Source: Desulfobacterales bacterium
Lineage (GTDB): Bacteria > Desulfobacterota > Desulfobacteria > Desulfobacterales > JAIPEE01
DNA length: 64,000 nt
Direction of reading: 5' to 3'
Assembly (NCBI GenBank): GCA_021737275.1
Contig: JAIPEE010000006.1
Location: 61,409-125,408 of the forward strand
Position numbers and translations under genes: made by a program. The notes under the pieces were generated by a model, which was not told the DNA's origin, ran no database searches, and worked only from the letters and a program-made list of their open reading frames with translations. Shown one piece after another: positions 9,227 through 19,167 of the stretch (the stretch's first letter is position 1; each line of letters starts with the position of its first letter).

Positions 9227-10945
9227 ATGTCCTATCTCGTTCTTGCACGTAAATACAGATCACAAAACTTTGATCAGGTTGTTCAACAAGAGCACGTTAC
9301 CCGAACGCTTACCAACGCCATTAAGTCCGATCGGGTTGCCCATGCCATTTTGTTTTCCGGCCCCAGGGGTACCGGTAAGACGACAATAGCGCGAATATTG
9401 GCCAAGTCCATGAATTGCAAGGAGGGCCCGACACCTGTGCCTTGCAATGTCTGTAGCTCATGCAAAGAAATTACATCCGGCAGTGCGGTGGATGTGTTTG
9501 AAATTGACGGTGCATCAAATAATGGTGTTGACCAGGTCCGGGAGCTTCGTGGAAATGTTAAATATAAACCCGCACACAGTCCATACAAGATATATATAAT
9601 TGATGAAGTTCATATGTTAAGCATTGCCGCGTTTAATGCGCTGCTTAAGACGCTTGAAGAGCCTCCGCCGCATATTATGTTCATGTTTGCCACAACGGAG
9701 CCTAGAAAGATCCCGATTACCATTCTTTCACGGTGCCAGCGTCATGATCTCAGGCGGATAACGCTTGAAGGCATTGCGAAACATATGGCTTCAATATGTG
9801 AAAACGAAGGCATAAAAATTGATTACGACAGTCTTTGTCTCGTTGCGCGTGAGGCCGGCGGCAGTATGCGTGATGCATTAAGCCTTCTGGATCAGTTGAT
9901 TGTAACCTCTAACGGCATCGTCGATGCCGCACAGGTGCCGGATTTGCTGGGCACCATTGACCGAAAATATATGATAGGCCTTTTCAGGTATGTCATAGAA
10001 AATGATGTGCCGGCCATATTTAATATGCTGGATGAGATATATAGCCGTGGTCATGATATGAAGCAGTTTTATGCTGATCTGATTGAGCATTTCAGGAATT
10101 TGCTGGTTATTAAAATGGGGAGCCGGGTCTCACAGCTGGTGGATCTTCCTGAGCAGGAAGTTGAAATTCTCGCCGGACAAGTTAGGACTGTTTCTTCATC
10201 ATGGCTGACACAGATTTTTGATATGCTTTCAAAAGAAGAGAGCGGTGTCCGGTTTGCAGCAGAGCCCAAACTGGCCATTGAAATTATCATGCTGAGGCTG
10301 TTACAGCTCAAACCGACACTTCCCATTGAAACCCTTATCGAAAAGCTTAATGATTTGAAACATGACCTGGGTGATGAGGACGGTTCCGTTGTTTATGAGA
10401 CTCGGGCAACATTTAAACCCGTAAATGAAAAAAAAGCCATTGAAGCACCTCCGGCAATTTCTGATCCGACAGCAAGTATGCCCGTACGGCCTATGCAGCA
10501 GGTAACACCGGGCGAGACGCAAGATGTCATGGCCGGTGAGACGGGGGAAGCCTTACTAAAAAATCCTGAACTGGCATGGGAACGGCTATTTAATACCATC
10601 ATAAAAAAATCACAACCGTTAGGTGCCGTGCTGACAAAGTGTTCACTTAAACATATAGATGAAAAAGAGCTTATCCTCGATTTTTCAGGCAATGATTATT
10701 CCCTGGGGATGCTTAAACGCAAGAAAAATATGGATATTATTAAAAAGATATGTGAGCAGTTGTTTGGTCGAATTTTAATAGTTACAATAAGTGCCAAAGA
10801 TGTTAAAAAGAACGATAAAAAGAACATTCGGGAAACGATTAACCGGATGAAAGAAAATGCACTTAATCATCCGATGGTTGCTGAAGCAGTTGATGTTTTT
10901 CAGGGAAAAATAGTGGATGTTAAGATTTTACAGGAGGATTTATAA
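9227..10945 (+). CDS. dnaX: DNA polymerase III subunit gamma/tau
   Basis: Clamp-loader ATPase, 572 residues. The N-terminus MSYLVLARKYRSQNFDQVV is the classic DnaX start. The Walker A GPRGTGKT lies at 45-52, four zinc-ligand cysteines at about 64, 73, 76 and 79, and the DEVH Walker B at 126-129, followed by the sensor-1 region FMFATTEPRKIPITILSRCQ. The C-terminal tau-type extension (after about residue 370) is fairly short. An AGGAAG ribosome-binding site precedes the ATG. The next gene starts at the very next base, the usual dnaX-ybaB-recR arrangement. Confidence 0.96.
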   Translation: MSYLVLARKYRSQNFDQVVQQEHVTRTLTNAIKSDRVAHAILFSGPRGTGKTTIARILAKSMNCKEGPTPVPCNVCSSCKEITSGSAVDVFEIDGASNNGVDQVRELRGNVKYKPAHSPYKIYIIDEVHMLSIAAFNALLKTLEEPPPHIMFMFATTEPRKIPITILSRCQRHDLRRITLEGIAKHMASICENEGIKIDYDSLCLVAREAGGSMRDALSLLDQLIVTSNGIVDAAQVPDLLGTIDRKYMIGLFRYVIENDVPAIFNMLDEIYSRGHDMKQFYADLIEHFRNLLVIKMGSRVSQLVDLPEQEVEILAGQVRTVSSSWLTQIFDMLSKEESGVRFAAEPKLAIEIIMLRLLQLKPTLPIETLIEKLNDLKHDLGDEDGSVVYETRATFKPVNEKKAIEAPPAISDPTASMPVRPMQQVTPGETQDVMAGETGEALLKNPELAWERLFNTIIKKSQPLGAVLTKCSLKHIDEKELILDFSGNDYSLGMLKRKKNMDIIKKICEQLFGRILIVTISAKDVKKNDKKNIRETINRMKENALNHPMVAEAVDVFQGKIVDVKILQEDL

Positions 10946-11257
10946 ATGAAAAGTATGGGAAACATGATGAAGCAAGCTCAGAAGCTTCAGTCCAAAATGA
11001 TGAAAATGCAGGATGAACTTGCTGAAAAAACAGTTGAAACTTCATCCGGCGGCGGTATGGTTAAAGTTGTTGCCAATGGGAAACAGCAGATTGTATCCCT
11101 TGAGATAGAAAAAGAAGTTGTAGATCCTGAAGATGTTGAAATGTTGCAGGATCTTGTGCTTGCCGCAGTGAACGATGCGCTTGTAAAATCACAGGAGATG
11201 GTTAATGCAGAGATGGGTAAGCTGACCGGTGGGCTTAATATCCCGGGTTTGATGTAA
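10946..11257 (+). CDS. ybaB: YbaB/EbfC-family nucleoid-associated protein
   Basis: 103-residue DNA-binding protein of the YbaB/EbfC family, which forms dimers and coats DNA. Visible signatures are the N-terminal Met/Lys/Gln-rich helix ([19 protein letters not shown]), a Gly-rich turn ([15 protein letters not shown]) and a C-terminal GGLNIPG. The start codon directly abuts the dnaX stop (TAAATG), with the ribosome-binding site (AGGAGG) inside dnaX. Confidence 0.94.
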   Translation: MKSMGNMMKQAQKLQSKMMKMQDELAEKTVETSSGGGMVKVVANGKQQIVSLEIEKEVVDPEDVEMLQDLVLAAVNDALVKSQEMVNAEMGKLTGGLNIPGLM

Positions 11258-11282
11258 GAGCTGTTTAGGCTCTGGAAAATTA

Positions 11283-11885
11283 ATGATGAACCATTATCCT
11301 TCCTCACTTAAAAATCTGATTAAAAACTTTGCCAGGCTGCCCGGAATCGGTCAAAAAACTGCCGAGCGTCTGGCAATGCATGTTTTGAGAGCGCCTGAAT
11401 CAGAGGCACGTCAGCTTGCTGAAAGCCTTGTGGCATTAAAGGGCAGTATAAAACTTTGCACCCGATGTTTTGCTTTAAGTGACAGTGATGTATGCCATAT
11501 CTGTGACGATCCGGCAAGAGATGCCACTATTGTTTGTGTGGTTGAGCAACCGGCCGATATGGCGGCAATAGAAAAATCCGGCGCATTTAAAGGTTGTTAT
11601 CATATTTTGCAGGGTGTTTTATCACCCATGGATGGTATCGGCCCCGATAAGATTCGCATCAGTGAACTTGTAAAACGGGCTAAAGACGGCGCGGTAAAGG
11701 AAATCATTCTGGCCACAAGTACCAGTGTAGAGGGTGAGGCAACGGCGTCTTATCTTTCAAATATTCTTGAAAAACATCCGGTAGAAGTAACCCGTATTGC
11801 CTCCGGCGTACCGATTGGCGGAGACTTGAAATATGTTGATCAGGTTACATTAAAAAGGGCGATGGAGAATAGAAATGCCGTTTAA
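11283..11885 (+). CDS. recR: Recombination mediator RecR
   Basis: 200-residue protein that with RecF/RecO loads RecA on gapped DNA. It shows the helix-hairpin-helix LPGIGQKTAERLA (residues 19-31), the zinc finger Cys59, Cys62, Cys71, Cys74, the Toprim segment with VVEQPADMAAIE, and the conserved C-terminal IASGVPIGGDLKYVDQVTLKRA. It ends 11 bases inside the next gene. Confidence 0.96.
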   Translation: MMNHYPSSLKNLIKNFARLPGIGQKTAERLAMHVLRAPESEARQLAESLVALKGSIKLCTRCFALSDSDVCHICDDPARDATIVCVVEQPADMAAIEKSGAFKGCYHILQGVLSPMDGIGPDKIRISELVKRAKDGAVKEIILATSTSVEGEATASYLSNILEKHPVEVTRIASGVPIGGDLKYVDQVTLKRAMENRNAV

Positions 11886-12291
11886 CAATGTGACATCTTC
11901 AGATATCTTTAAATGTATGCAGTGCGGAGAGTGTTGCAAGGGTTATGGCGGCACCTATGTTTCAGATGCCGATATTCGTGCCATTGCCGACTATATAAAC
12001 AAGTCGCCGGAAGTTGTCCGTGCCGGGTACTGTCAGCTATCCGGCAAAAAGCTGTTAATACGGCAAAAAGAAGACGGATTTTGTATTTTTTTTGATAAAC
12101 TGTGTACCATTCATCCGGTAAAACCACGAATGTGCAGGGCATGGCCCTATATAAAAAGTGTGGTAGCCGATGTAAATAATTGGCATATCATGTCTTCAAT
12201 GTGCCCGGGCATTCAAACCCATTTTCCGGATGATGTTATTGTCCGATGTGTTTCTGAAGAGATCGATAAGCTTGATAATAAACGAAAATAA
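11875..12291 (+). CDS. YkgJ-family cysteine cluster protein
   Basis: 138 residues of the CxxCxxCC zinc/iron chelate family (UPF0153/YkgJ). The N-terminal CMQCGECCKGYGG and later Cys residues in FCIFFDKLCTIHPVKPRMCRAWPY form the predicted metal site. The function of the family is not established. It overlaps recR by 11 bases, has a GGAG ribosome-binding site within recR and precedes murI, so it belongs to the same operon. Confidence 0.88.
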   Translation: MPFNNVTSSDIFKCMQCGECCKGYGGTYVSDADIRAIADYINKSPEVVRAGYCQLSGKKLLIRQKEDGFCIFFDKLCTIHPVKPRMCRAWPYIKSVVADVNNWHIMSSMCPGIQTHFPDDVIVRCVSEEIDKLDNKRK

Positions 12292-12315
12292 TAAAATTGA
12301 AACCGGCAGATATAT

Positions 12316-13101
12316 ATGATCGGAATATTTGACTCAGGTGTAGGCGGACTGACGGTTGTACGAGCCATTATGTCTTATCTGCCCGAATATGACATTACAT
12401 ATTTTGGAGATACGGCCAGAACGCCATATGGTACCAAAAGTGCTGAAACCGTTGCCGGATATACCATCGAAAATATCGATTTTCTAATCAGTAAGGGTGC
12501 AAAAATTATTATTGTAGCCTGTAATACTGCTTCCAGTATTGCGACTGAATATGTAAACGGTAAATATGATGTGCCGATTTTTGAAGTAATTACCCCGGCT
12601 GTTGAAATGGCAACTGCAGTTTCAAAAAATTCTGCAATCGGAATTATAGGTACCCGTGCAACAATACGAAGCGGCATATACAAAAAGAAAATCGTAAAAA
12701 TCAATCCGGCTGCAAAAGTATATTCGGAGCCATGTCCGCTCCTGGTGTCACTCGTTGAAGAGGGCTGGTTAAAAAAACCGGAGACGGCCATGATTGTTAA
12801 AAAATATCTGCACCCCCTCAAGGTTCGTCAGATTGATACCATTATCCTGGGGTGCACCCACTATCCCATGCTCAAAGATGTTATCCAAAGAAAGATCGGA
12901 AAACGGGTCAATATTATTGATTCATCTCTTGCCGTGGCCGATAAGGTTAAAACCTTTCTTAAAAACAGACCGGAAATTGAAGCATCACTTACAAAAAACG
13001 ATACATCCAGGATCTTTGTTTCAGATGTGACAGATCAATTTGAACAGGCCGCCAGATATATTCTGAATAGAAAAGTTCTTCTTGAACATGTTCGCCGCTA
13101 A
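12316..13101 (+). CDS. murI: Glutamate racemase
   Basis: 261 residues, making D-glutamate for peptidoglycan. The aspartate/glutamate racemase fold is shown by IGIFDSGVGGLTVVRA at the N-terminus, YFGDTARTPYG near residue 30 and the two catalytic cysteines in VACNTASS (Cys69) and LGCTHYPM (Cys180). Length is normal. The ribosome-binding site is weak, consistent with expression as the last gene of the dnaX operon. Confidence 0.95.
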   Translation: MIGIFDSGVGGLTVVRAIMSYLPEYDITYFGDTARTPYGTKSAETVAGYTIENIDFLISKGAKIIIVACNTASSIATEYVNGKYDVPIFEVITPAVEMATAVSKNSAIGIIGTRATIRSGIYKKKIVKINPAAKVYSEPCPLLVSLVEEGWLKKPETAMIVKKYLHPLKVRQIDTIILGCTHYPMLKDVIQRKIGKRVNIIDSSLAVADKVKTFLKNRPEIEASLTKNDTSRIFVSDVTDQFEQAARYILNRKVLLEHVRR

Positions 13102-13196
13102 TCATATTTTGTTAAATTTCCATCAATTCTTCAATATTTCAACCTTCCTGTTCCGATATCCGGTTCCCTTCTAATAAATAGAGAATTGTCTCCCTG

Positions 13197-13313
13197 TTGA
13201 CAGAAAAGTCTGGAAATTGTATAAAAATTAAATACTTTTGGGGTTATGCTATCTGCCGGAGCGGGGTAATTTTAAATTATAACAGACTGAAGTTCGTTGA
13301 CGCATGCTATAAT
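13197..13313 (+). promoter_or_regulatory. Promoters upstream of the first HTH-GAF-GGDEF gene
   Basis: TTGACA (13197-13202), 17 bp, then TATAAA (13220-13225) is a near-consensus sigma-70 promoter. A second, extended -10 element TGCTATAAT lies at 13305-13313. Because of these the in-frame TTG at 13197 is read as a -35 box, not a start codon. Confidence 0.6.
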
Positions 13314-13379
13314 AGTTTTTTGCTGCAACAACACCTGGAACATCTTCTGCAAACTGTTTCGTTAACATATTGTCTAAAT

Positions 13380-16253
13380 ATGAATAATAAACCGGTTCAA
13401 AATATCAAAATTGAAGATACCCCGGTGGTCAGCTTTTCTGCTGATGAGGCTGAGCTTTACCTGGGTGTTTCAAGGCAGCAGCTTCAGGACTGGTCAGACC
13501 GGGGCTTGATTCGATATGAACAGACCGCAAAAGGAAACCGCCGTTATTCCAAAAATGAGATGGATCGTTTTGTCAAATGGCATGGCTATGGTGCCGGTAA
13601 CGGTGATGTCTACAGCAAGGTCAATAAAATGCGGCTTTTTGCCGACCTGTCTGAAAAGATGCTCGAAAAGATGAACCCGGAAGAGGCTATTAAACTGATC
13701 TTTCTTGAAATGATGAATTCTACGGGTTGTACAACGGCATCTATTTCGCTTTTTGATGAGGTTTCAAATTCACTCACTACTATGATTGAGTTTAATATAG
13801 ACGGTACTGAAATGATTTCAGAAGATCCATATTTTCTTCATGAATACCCGGCATCCGAACGCGTAATAAGAAAACAGGAACGACAATTGATAAATATATC
13901 TGATCAAAAGTCTGACAGTGCGGAGCGTGATCTGTTGGAACGATTTGGAGAAAAAAGTGTTCTGATATTGCCGCTTGTTTATAATAAAATGTCATTGGGT
14001 GTTGTAGAGCTGTTTGATACATTCCATGAACGTAATTATTTACCTGAAGAGCTTGCTTTTCTTGATGAAATGTGTGGCCTGATAGCGCTTTCCATTAATA
14101 AAACCCAAAATGTTAAACGAATAGAAACCCGTAACCGGGTAATACGCTTGTTCTTAAATACGGCTGATTTAATGGCATCAGCCATGGATCTTGAGACATC
14201 GCTTTCAATTTTTGTTCAAAATATTACGGAAGTATTTAATGCTTCATGGTCGGAGCTTTATACGTATCATAGAGACAGGGAAGAGTTTAAAAGAGTTGCT
14301 TATTATCAGATACCGGAAATTGAAAAGATAATGCCGCTCACAGGCATTGCCGTCAGATTGCCGGATGATAAACTGCTTTCCAATTGTCTGAAATCACGAG
14401 AATCCGCAACATATTATCTTGATGATCCGGAATTGGAACAGCTGCTTATTGAACGATTAACAGAGAGAAAAGAAAAAGCCGTTCTGATTGTACCTCTAAT
14501 TTATGGTGAGACAGATATAGGAATATTAAAAGTAGTAGAAAGTCGCTACTTGAAAAGATTTACCGAAGGGGACAGACGGCTGGTTTCTGCAGCAGCAAAG
14601 CATGCTGCAGTAGTGATCTACAACATGCAGCTTCTTAATGAAACAAAGCAACGTAATGCCGAGTTGTCAACCGTTCTTGATGTTGCGGAGACAGTGACCT
14701 CAACGGTGGATATACAAAGTGTTTTAAAATCTCTTTCTGAAAAACTTTGTGAAGTAATTAATGTTTTTTCTACCGAGATTTACTATTTCAACCAAAACCG
14801 GCAACAATTTGAGCGTGTTGCTGAAACGGCAGACACCAAAACGGGTGAAAGCCGGACCGGTATCTACAAGGCAGGTGATGTGCCTGAATTCGATCGGTGC
14901 ATCAATAAAAAAACACCTGTATCTTCTTATATAGATGATCCGGCTCTTGATAAAAAAACCCGTCAGGAGATGATACGGTGGGGTGAAAAATCGAACCTTT
15001 GTGTGCCGATGTTTTACAAAAATCAGATCATTGGCATTACCTGTTTAACAGAGGTTGGCTTTATAAGACGTTTTTCCGAAGCAGATATTCGGCTGGTATC
15101 AGGAATTGTTGCCCAGGGTGCAGCAGCTATAGAAAATGCACAAGCCTATACCCGTGAACAGACCGAGCGAGCCAGACTTGTAAAACTCAATAAACGGCTT
15201 AGTGCACTGGTTGAACTTTCAGGACAGATGCGCGGCTTGATAAGCCAGGATCATCTGATTTCAATTCTGGCACGGGTGATGTCCGAAGCAATGGAATTCA
15301 GGCGTTGGATTGCTTATATATTTGATCCGGATAAACTCTCTTTTCAAATTGCAGCGACCTATGGCAGCAGTAATGCTGCCAAATTAAAAAATTCGAATCA
15401 TGTTATTCCAACTGCTATTTTTGAAGGTCTTATTTCAGATGCGACCATGATTTCGCACTCCTATTTTATAGATCATATGAATCACACATGGGATGATGAT
15501 GAACGGTTTCATATTCCCATGGAAAATCTGACGCCCATGGGAGATAGTGAGTGGCATCATGATGATTTACTGATTATTCCCATGATTGGCGAAAAGGGAC
15601 AGCTGCTGGGATATATTGCGGCATATGACCCGGCAGATAAAAAACGGCCTACCCATGAAATTGTAAGACTTATGGAGGTTTTCACGGGTAAGATAGCCAG
15701 TTCAATCGAACTTGAAAGACTGCATGAACAGCTTTCCAGGCAGGCGGTTACAGATGGTCTGACCGGTCTTTTTAATCACAGATTCCTGCATGAAAGAATT
15801 GTTGAAGAAGCTGCAAAGGCCGAAAGATATCAGACACCACTTTCGGTATTAATGATCGACCTTGATAATTTTAAAAAATATAATGATACTTACGGCCATC
15901 CGCAGGGCGATAAACTTCTTAAGGGCATTACCCGGATACTGCTGGCCGGAACTCGTTTAAAGGTTGATGTTGTTGCACGATATGGCGGTGAGGAGTTTTT
16001 TATTATTCTTCCGAGTACACCTGCCGACGAAGCAATGGTTATTGCAGAACGTTTGCGCATCAGCACTGAACATCAGCTATTCGAGGGGAATCCCGGGCAA
16101 TATGATGTAAAGATAACACTCAGTATCGGTATCGCAACACTGCCGGATCATACTGAAACCGCATCAGGCCTGGTCTCAAAAAGTGACAAGGCGCTTTATG
16201 AGGCAAAAGAGACAGGCAAAAACCGTGTTTGCCTATATGGCGCCGGCGCCTGA
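13380..16253 (+). CDS. MerR-type HTH / multi-GAF / GGDEF diguanylate cyclase (copy 1)
   Basis: A 957-residue signalling protein predicted to make cyclic di-GMP. Order of domains: MerR/excisionase-like helix-turn-helix (about 17-60), four GAF-like sensory repeats (about 80-235, 245-410, 425-590, 600-775) and a C-terminal GGDEF domain (about 790-950) with an intact active loop RYGGEEF. The inhibitory I-site is degenerate: the Asp five residues before GGEEF is present but the Arg three residues earlier is Leu. I start at ATG 13380 because it gives exactly 38 residues up to the HTH Trp, the same as the paralogue, and because the upstream sequence contains promoters. No membrane segments, so it is cytoplasmic. 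An HTH fused to GGDEF is uncommon. Confidence 0.85.
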   Translation: MNNKPVQNIKIEDTPVVSFSADEAELYLGVSRQQLQDWSDRGLIRYEQTAKGNRRYSKNEMDRFVKWHGYGAGNGDVYSKVNKMRLFADLSEKMLEKMNPEEAIKLIFLEMMNSTGCTTASISLFDEVSNSLTTMIEFNIDGTEMISEDPYFLHEYPASERVIRKQERQLINISDQKSDSAERDLLERFGEKSVLILPLVYNKMSLGVVELFDTFHERNYLPEELAFLDEMCGLIALSINKTQNVKRIETRNRVIRLFLNTADLMASAMDLETSLSIFVQNITEVFNASWSELYTYHRDREEFKRVAYYQIPEIEKIMPLTGIAVRLPDDKLLSNCLKSRESATYYLDDPELEQLLIERLTERKEKAVLIVPLIYGETDIGILKVVESRYLKRFTEGDRRLVSAAAKHAAVVIYNMQLLNETKQRNAELSTVLDVAETVTSTVDIQSVLKSLSEKLCEVINVFSTEIYYFNQNRQQFERVAETADTKTGESRTGIYKAGDVPEFDRCINKKTPVSSYIDDPALDKKTRQEMIRWGEKSNLCVPMFYKNQIIGITCLTEVGFIRRFSEADIRLVSGIVAQGAAAIENAQAYTREQTERARLVKLNKRLSALVELSGQMRGLISQDHLISILARVMSEAMEFRRWIAYIFDPDKLSFQIAATYGSSNAAKLKNSNHVIPTAIFEGLISDATMISHSYFIDHMNHTWDDDERFHIPMENLTPMGDSEWHHDDLLIIPMIGEKGQLLGYIAAYDPADKKRPTHEIVRLMEVFTGKIASSIELERLHEQLSRQAVTDGLTGLFNHRFLHERIVEEAAKAERYQTPLSVLMIDLDNFKKYNDTYGHPQGDKLLKGITRILLAGTRLKVDVVARYGGEEFFIILPSTPADEAMVIAERLRISTEHQLFEGNPGQYDVKITLSIGIATLPDHTETASGLVSKSDKALYEAKETGKNRVCLYGAGA

Positions 16254-16299
16254 GCGATAATAAAAAACATTGATATTAGCTGAAAGACTTTTTTATTCT

Positions 16300-19167
16300 G
16301 TGAATAAAGATAATCAAATATCTGAAAAGCTGTTACGAAACCCCGCAATTACTTATACACCCAAAGATGCGGCATTACTGCTTGATGTATCCGTAAGTCA
16401 GCTCAACAGCTGGTCAAAAAGGGGTATTATCCGTTCTACGCAGACAAAATCAGGAAAACAAAACTATCCCAAAGAAGAGCTTGAACGGTTTGTTGAGTGG
16501 CATGGAACAAGCCCGAGCACAGACGACGTTCTTGAGAAGTTTCATCAAATTCGGTTTTTTGCCGATTTTTCTTTGCGGCTTTTTGGGAAAATAGACCCGG
16601 AGGACATCATCCGGATGCTGTGCCATTCCATTATGAGATCTATGGGATGCACTACTGTTTCCGTCTCTCTTTATGATGAGATGACCCGTTCCACACATTT
16701 AATTGTGGAACATAATGATGATGGTACGGAAACCGTTAATGAGGGTCCGGTTTTCCTTGAAGATTATCCTATTACGGAAAAAGTGATTGATAATCAGGAG
16801 GTTTATTTTATAAATGCGTCTGATGAAAAAGCAGACCGGGCTGAACGTAATTTGTTAATTAAATTTGAAGAGAAAAGTCTGCTCATGTTACCCCTTGTTT
16901 TTGAAGGCCGGGCAATGGGTATTATTGAATTATATGATTCTTTTCATGAACGTTATTACTCAGAAGAAGATATCTCTTTTCTTAAATATCTTGGCGGACT
17001 TCTGGGAGATGCCATTGGTAAAACACAGGCTGTTGAATCTTTTCAGACAAGAAACAAGATGATCCGGTTGCTGCTTTCTTCAGCAGAGCTGATTGCTTCC
17101 AGTATTCCTTTAAATGAAGCGCTATCAATTTTTACAAAACGAATCACCGAATTTTTTGATGTAGCATGGACCGAACTTTATACGTTTGACCATGAAACCA
17201 GGGAATTTGAAACAGTTGCTGAATATCTTATACCTGAAGAGGGTGATGGCAATTCCGGTATCGGGATCAGATATCGGGTAGATGACTGGCCCTATGTGGA
17301 AGCATGCCAGTTGGAACGAAAACCCAAGACCATATATCTGGATGATCCGGATTTGACTGATGAAATGAAAAGGGGTTTGATCGAATGGGATGTGCAGGCG
17401 GTCATGGTTATTCCCCTTATTTACCAGGAACAAGATATCGGCCTGCTGGAAATGGCAGAGTCCCGTTTTTATCGTCGTTTTGGTGAGGATGAACAGCGCA
17501 TCGCCATGGCTATTGCAAACCATGCCGCCATTGCAATTCATAACCGTCAGCTCATGGCTGAAACCCGACAACGAAATACCGAGCTTTCCACAGTGCTGGA
17601 AGTAACCGAAACAGTAACCTCAACAATGGAATTAAATACTGTCTTAAAAACCCTTTCTGAAAAACTGCGTGATTCTCTCGGTATTACATCAACTGAAATT
17701 TATCTTTATGATGAAGATAAACAGCAATTTGAAATGATAGCAGATACGTTTGATAATATCAGGGATGGTGTATGGAGCGGTTATTATAACATCGGTGATA
17801 TCCCGGTATTTGATAACTGCATTGAGATAAAAAAAGCTATCACATCATATCTTGATGACGATACCATGGATGAAAAAAGCCGTCAGGATATGATTAAATG
17901 GGGTGAAAAATCAACTTTAACTATTCCTATGATCTACAAAGGACAGGCTGTTGGTCTTGCCTGTTTAGTAGAAAAACAATCCGTTCGAAAATTCTCGGAA
18001 AACGATATCAGACTTGCATCTGCTATTGTGGCGCAGGGTGCAGCCGCTGTCGTCAATGCACAGGCTTTTACAAGGGAACAGGCGGAGCGTGAACATCTGA
18101 CCGGCCTGAATCAGCGCCTGAATGCCATAGTTGAACTATCCGGACAAATGCGGGGACTTATCAGTGAAGAACACATGCTGTTGATCCTGGGTAAAATGAT
18201 GTCCGGTGCCATGGGCTTCAGGCAGTGGGCAGCTATTATTTACAACCCTGAAAATAAAACATTTAGAATTAATGCATCACAGGGCAGTGCTTTTGCAGCG
18301 CGACTAAAAAGAGCCAGGCATGAGATTCCCGGTTATGTGATTTATGGATTGATTGCTGATGCAACGCTTATTTCGAATTCTTATTTTGTTGATCACAGGC
18401 ATCATAAGTGGTCAGAACCGGAAAGGGAAAATATACCCCGGGACATTCTCGGTAATACAAAAGATAATGAATGGCACGCTGATGATCTTCTTCTTATTCC
18501 GCTGGTTGGAGAGGACAGTAATCTTATCGGTTATATTCTGGCTTATGACCCGATGGATAAACAGACGCCAACCCATGAAACCATAAGTCTGATGGAAGTA
18601 TTTGTTGCAAAAATTGCCAGTACCATTGAGCTCCGGAAACTGCATGATCTGCTGGCAAAACAGGCCAAAACAGATGGTTTGACCGGACTTTTTAATCATC
18701 GATATCTTCATGAACGTCTTGAAGAAGAGGTAGCTAAAGCAAACCGGTATGACATACCCCTGATGATTATAATGATTGATATTGATAATTTTAAAAAATT
18801 TAACGATACCTATGGCCATCCACAGGGCGATAAACTGCTTAAAAGTCTTGCCCACATACTGATCGAAGGGACAAGACAAAAAGTTGATATGGTGGCACGA
18901 TACGGCGGTGAAGAATTTCTGATCATGTTGCCCAATACACCTTTGAATGAGGCGGAAGTAGTTGCTGAAAGATTGAGAGGGACAACAGAACGCCGGCGTT
19001 TTGAAGGAAATCCCGGTTATCATGATGTTAAAGTGACCCTGAGTCTTGGAATCGCATCATTTCCACTTCATGGGAGTAGTGTTTCGAAGCTTATTGCAAG
19101 CTGTGACAAGGCCCTTTATGAGGCAAAACATGCAGGGAAAAACAGGGTATGTGTTTTTAAAAATTAA
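16300..19167 (+). CDS. MerR-type HTH / multi-GAF / GGDEF diguanylate cyclase (copy 2)
   Basis: 955 residues, collinear with the upstream gene over the full length: HTH (about 17-60), four GAF-like repeats and GGDEF with RYGGEEF. The signalling loop is intact, while the I-site position again lacks its Arg (Gln). The start is set at GTG 16300, giving an N-terminus the same length as copy 1; a TTG 30 bases upstream is possible but less supported, and neither has a strong ribosome-binding site. The two genes are 46 bp apart and clearly arose by tandem duplication followed by considerable divergence. Confidence 0.85.
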   Translation: MNKDNQISEKLLRNPAITYTPKDAALLLDVSVSQLNSWSKRGIIRSTQTKSGKQNYPKEELERFVEWHGTSPSTDDVLEKFHQIRFFADFSLRLFGKIDPEDIIRMLCHSIMRSMGCTTVSVSLYDEMTRSTHLIVEHNDDGTETVNEGPVFLEDYPITEKVIDNQEVYFINASDEKADRAERNLLIKFEEKSLLMLPLVFEGRAMGIIELYDSFHERYYSEEDISFLKYLGGLLGDAIGKTQAVESFQTRNKMIRLLLSSAELIASSIPLNEALSIFTKRITEFFDVAWTELYTFDHETREFETVAEYLIPEEGDGNSGIGIRYRVDDWPYVEACQLERKPKTIYLDDPDLTDEMKRGLIEWDVQAVMVIPLIYQEQDIGLLEMAESRFYRRFGEDEQRIAMAIANHAAIAIHNRQLMAETRQRNTELSTVLEVTETVTSTMELNTVLKTLSEKLRDSLGITSTEIYLYDEDKQQFEMIADTFDNIRDGVWSGYYNIGDIPVFDNCIEIKKAITSYLDDDTMDEKSRQDMIKWGEKSTLTIPMIYKGQAVGLACLVEKQSVRKFSENDIRLASAIVAQGAAAVVNAQAFTREQAEREHLTGLNQRLNAIVELSGQMRGLISEEHMLLILGKMMSGAMGFRQWAAIIYNPENKTFRINASQGSAFAARLKRARHEIPGYVIYGLIADATLISNSYFVDHRHHKWSEPERENIPRDILGNTKDNEWHADDLLLIPLVGEDSNLIGYILAYDPMDKQTPTHETISLMEVFVAKIASTIELRKLHDLLAKQAKTDGLTGLFNHRYLHERLEEEVAKANRYDIPLMIIMIDIDNFKKFNDTYGHPQGDKLLKSLAHILIEGTRQKVDMVARYGGEEFLIMLPNTPLNEAEVVAERLRGTTERRRFEGNPGYHDVKVTLSLGIASFPLHGSSVSKLIASCDKALYEAKHAGKNRVCVFKN

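Noticed and set aside
18412..19023. 203-codon minus-strand ORF within the second GGDEF gene
   Set aside because: It lies antisense to the well-conserved GGDEF domain and has no recognisable domain, so it is a shadow of that gene.
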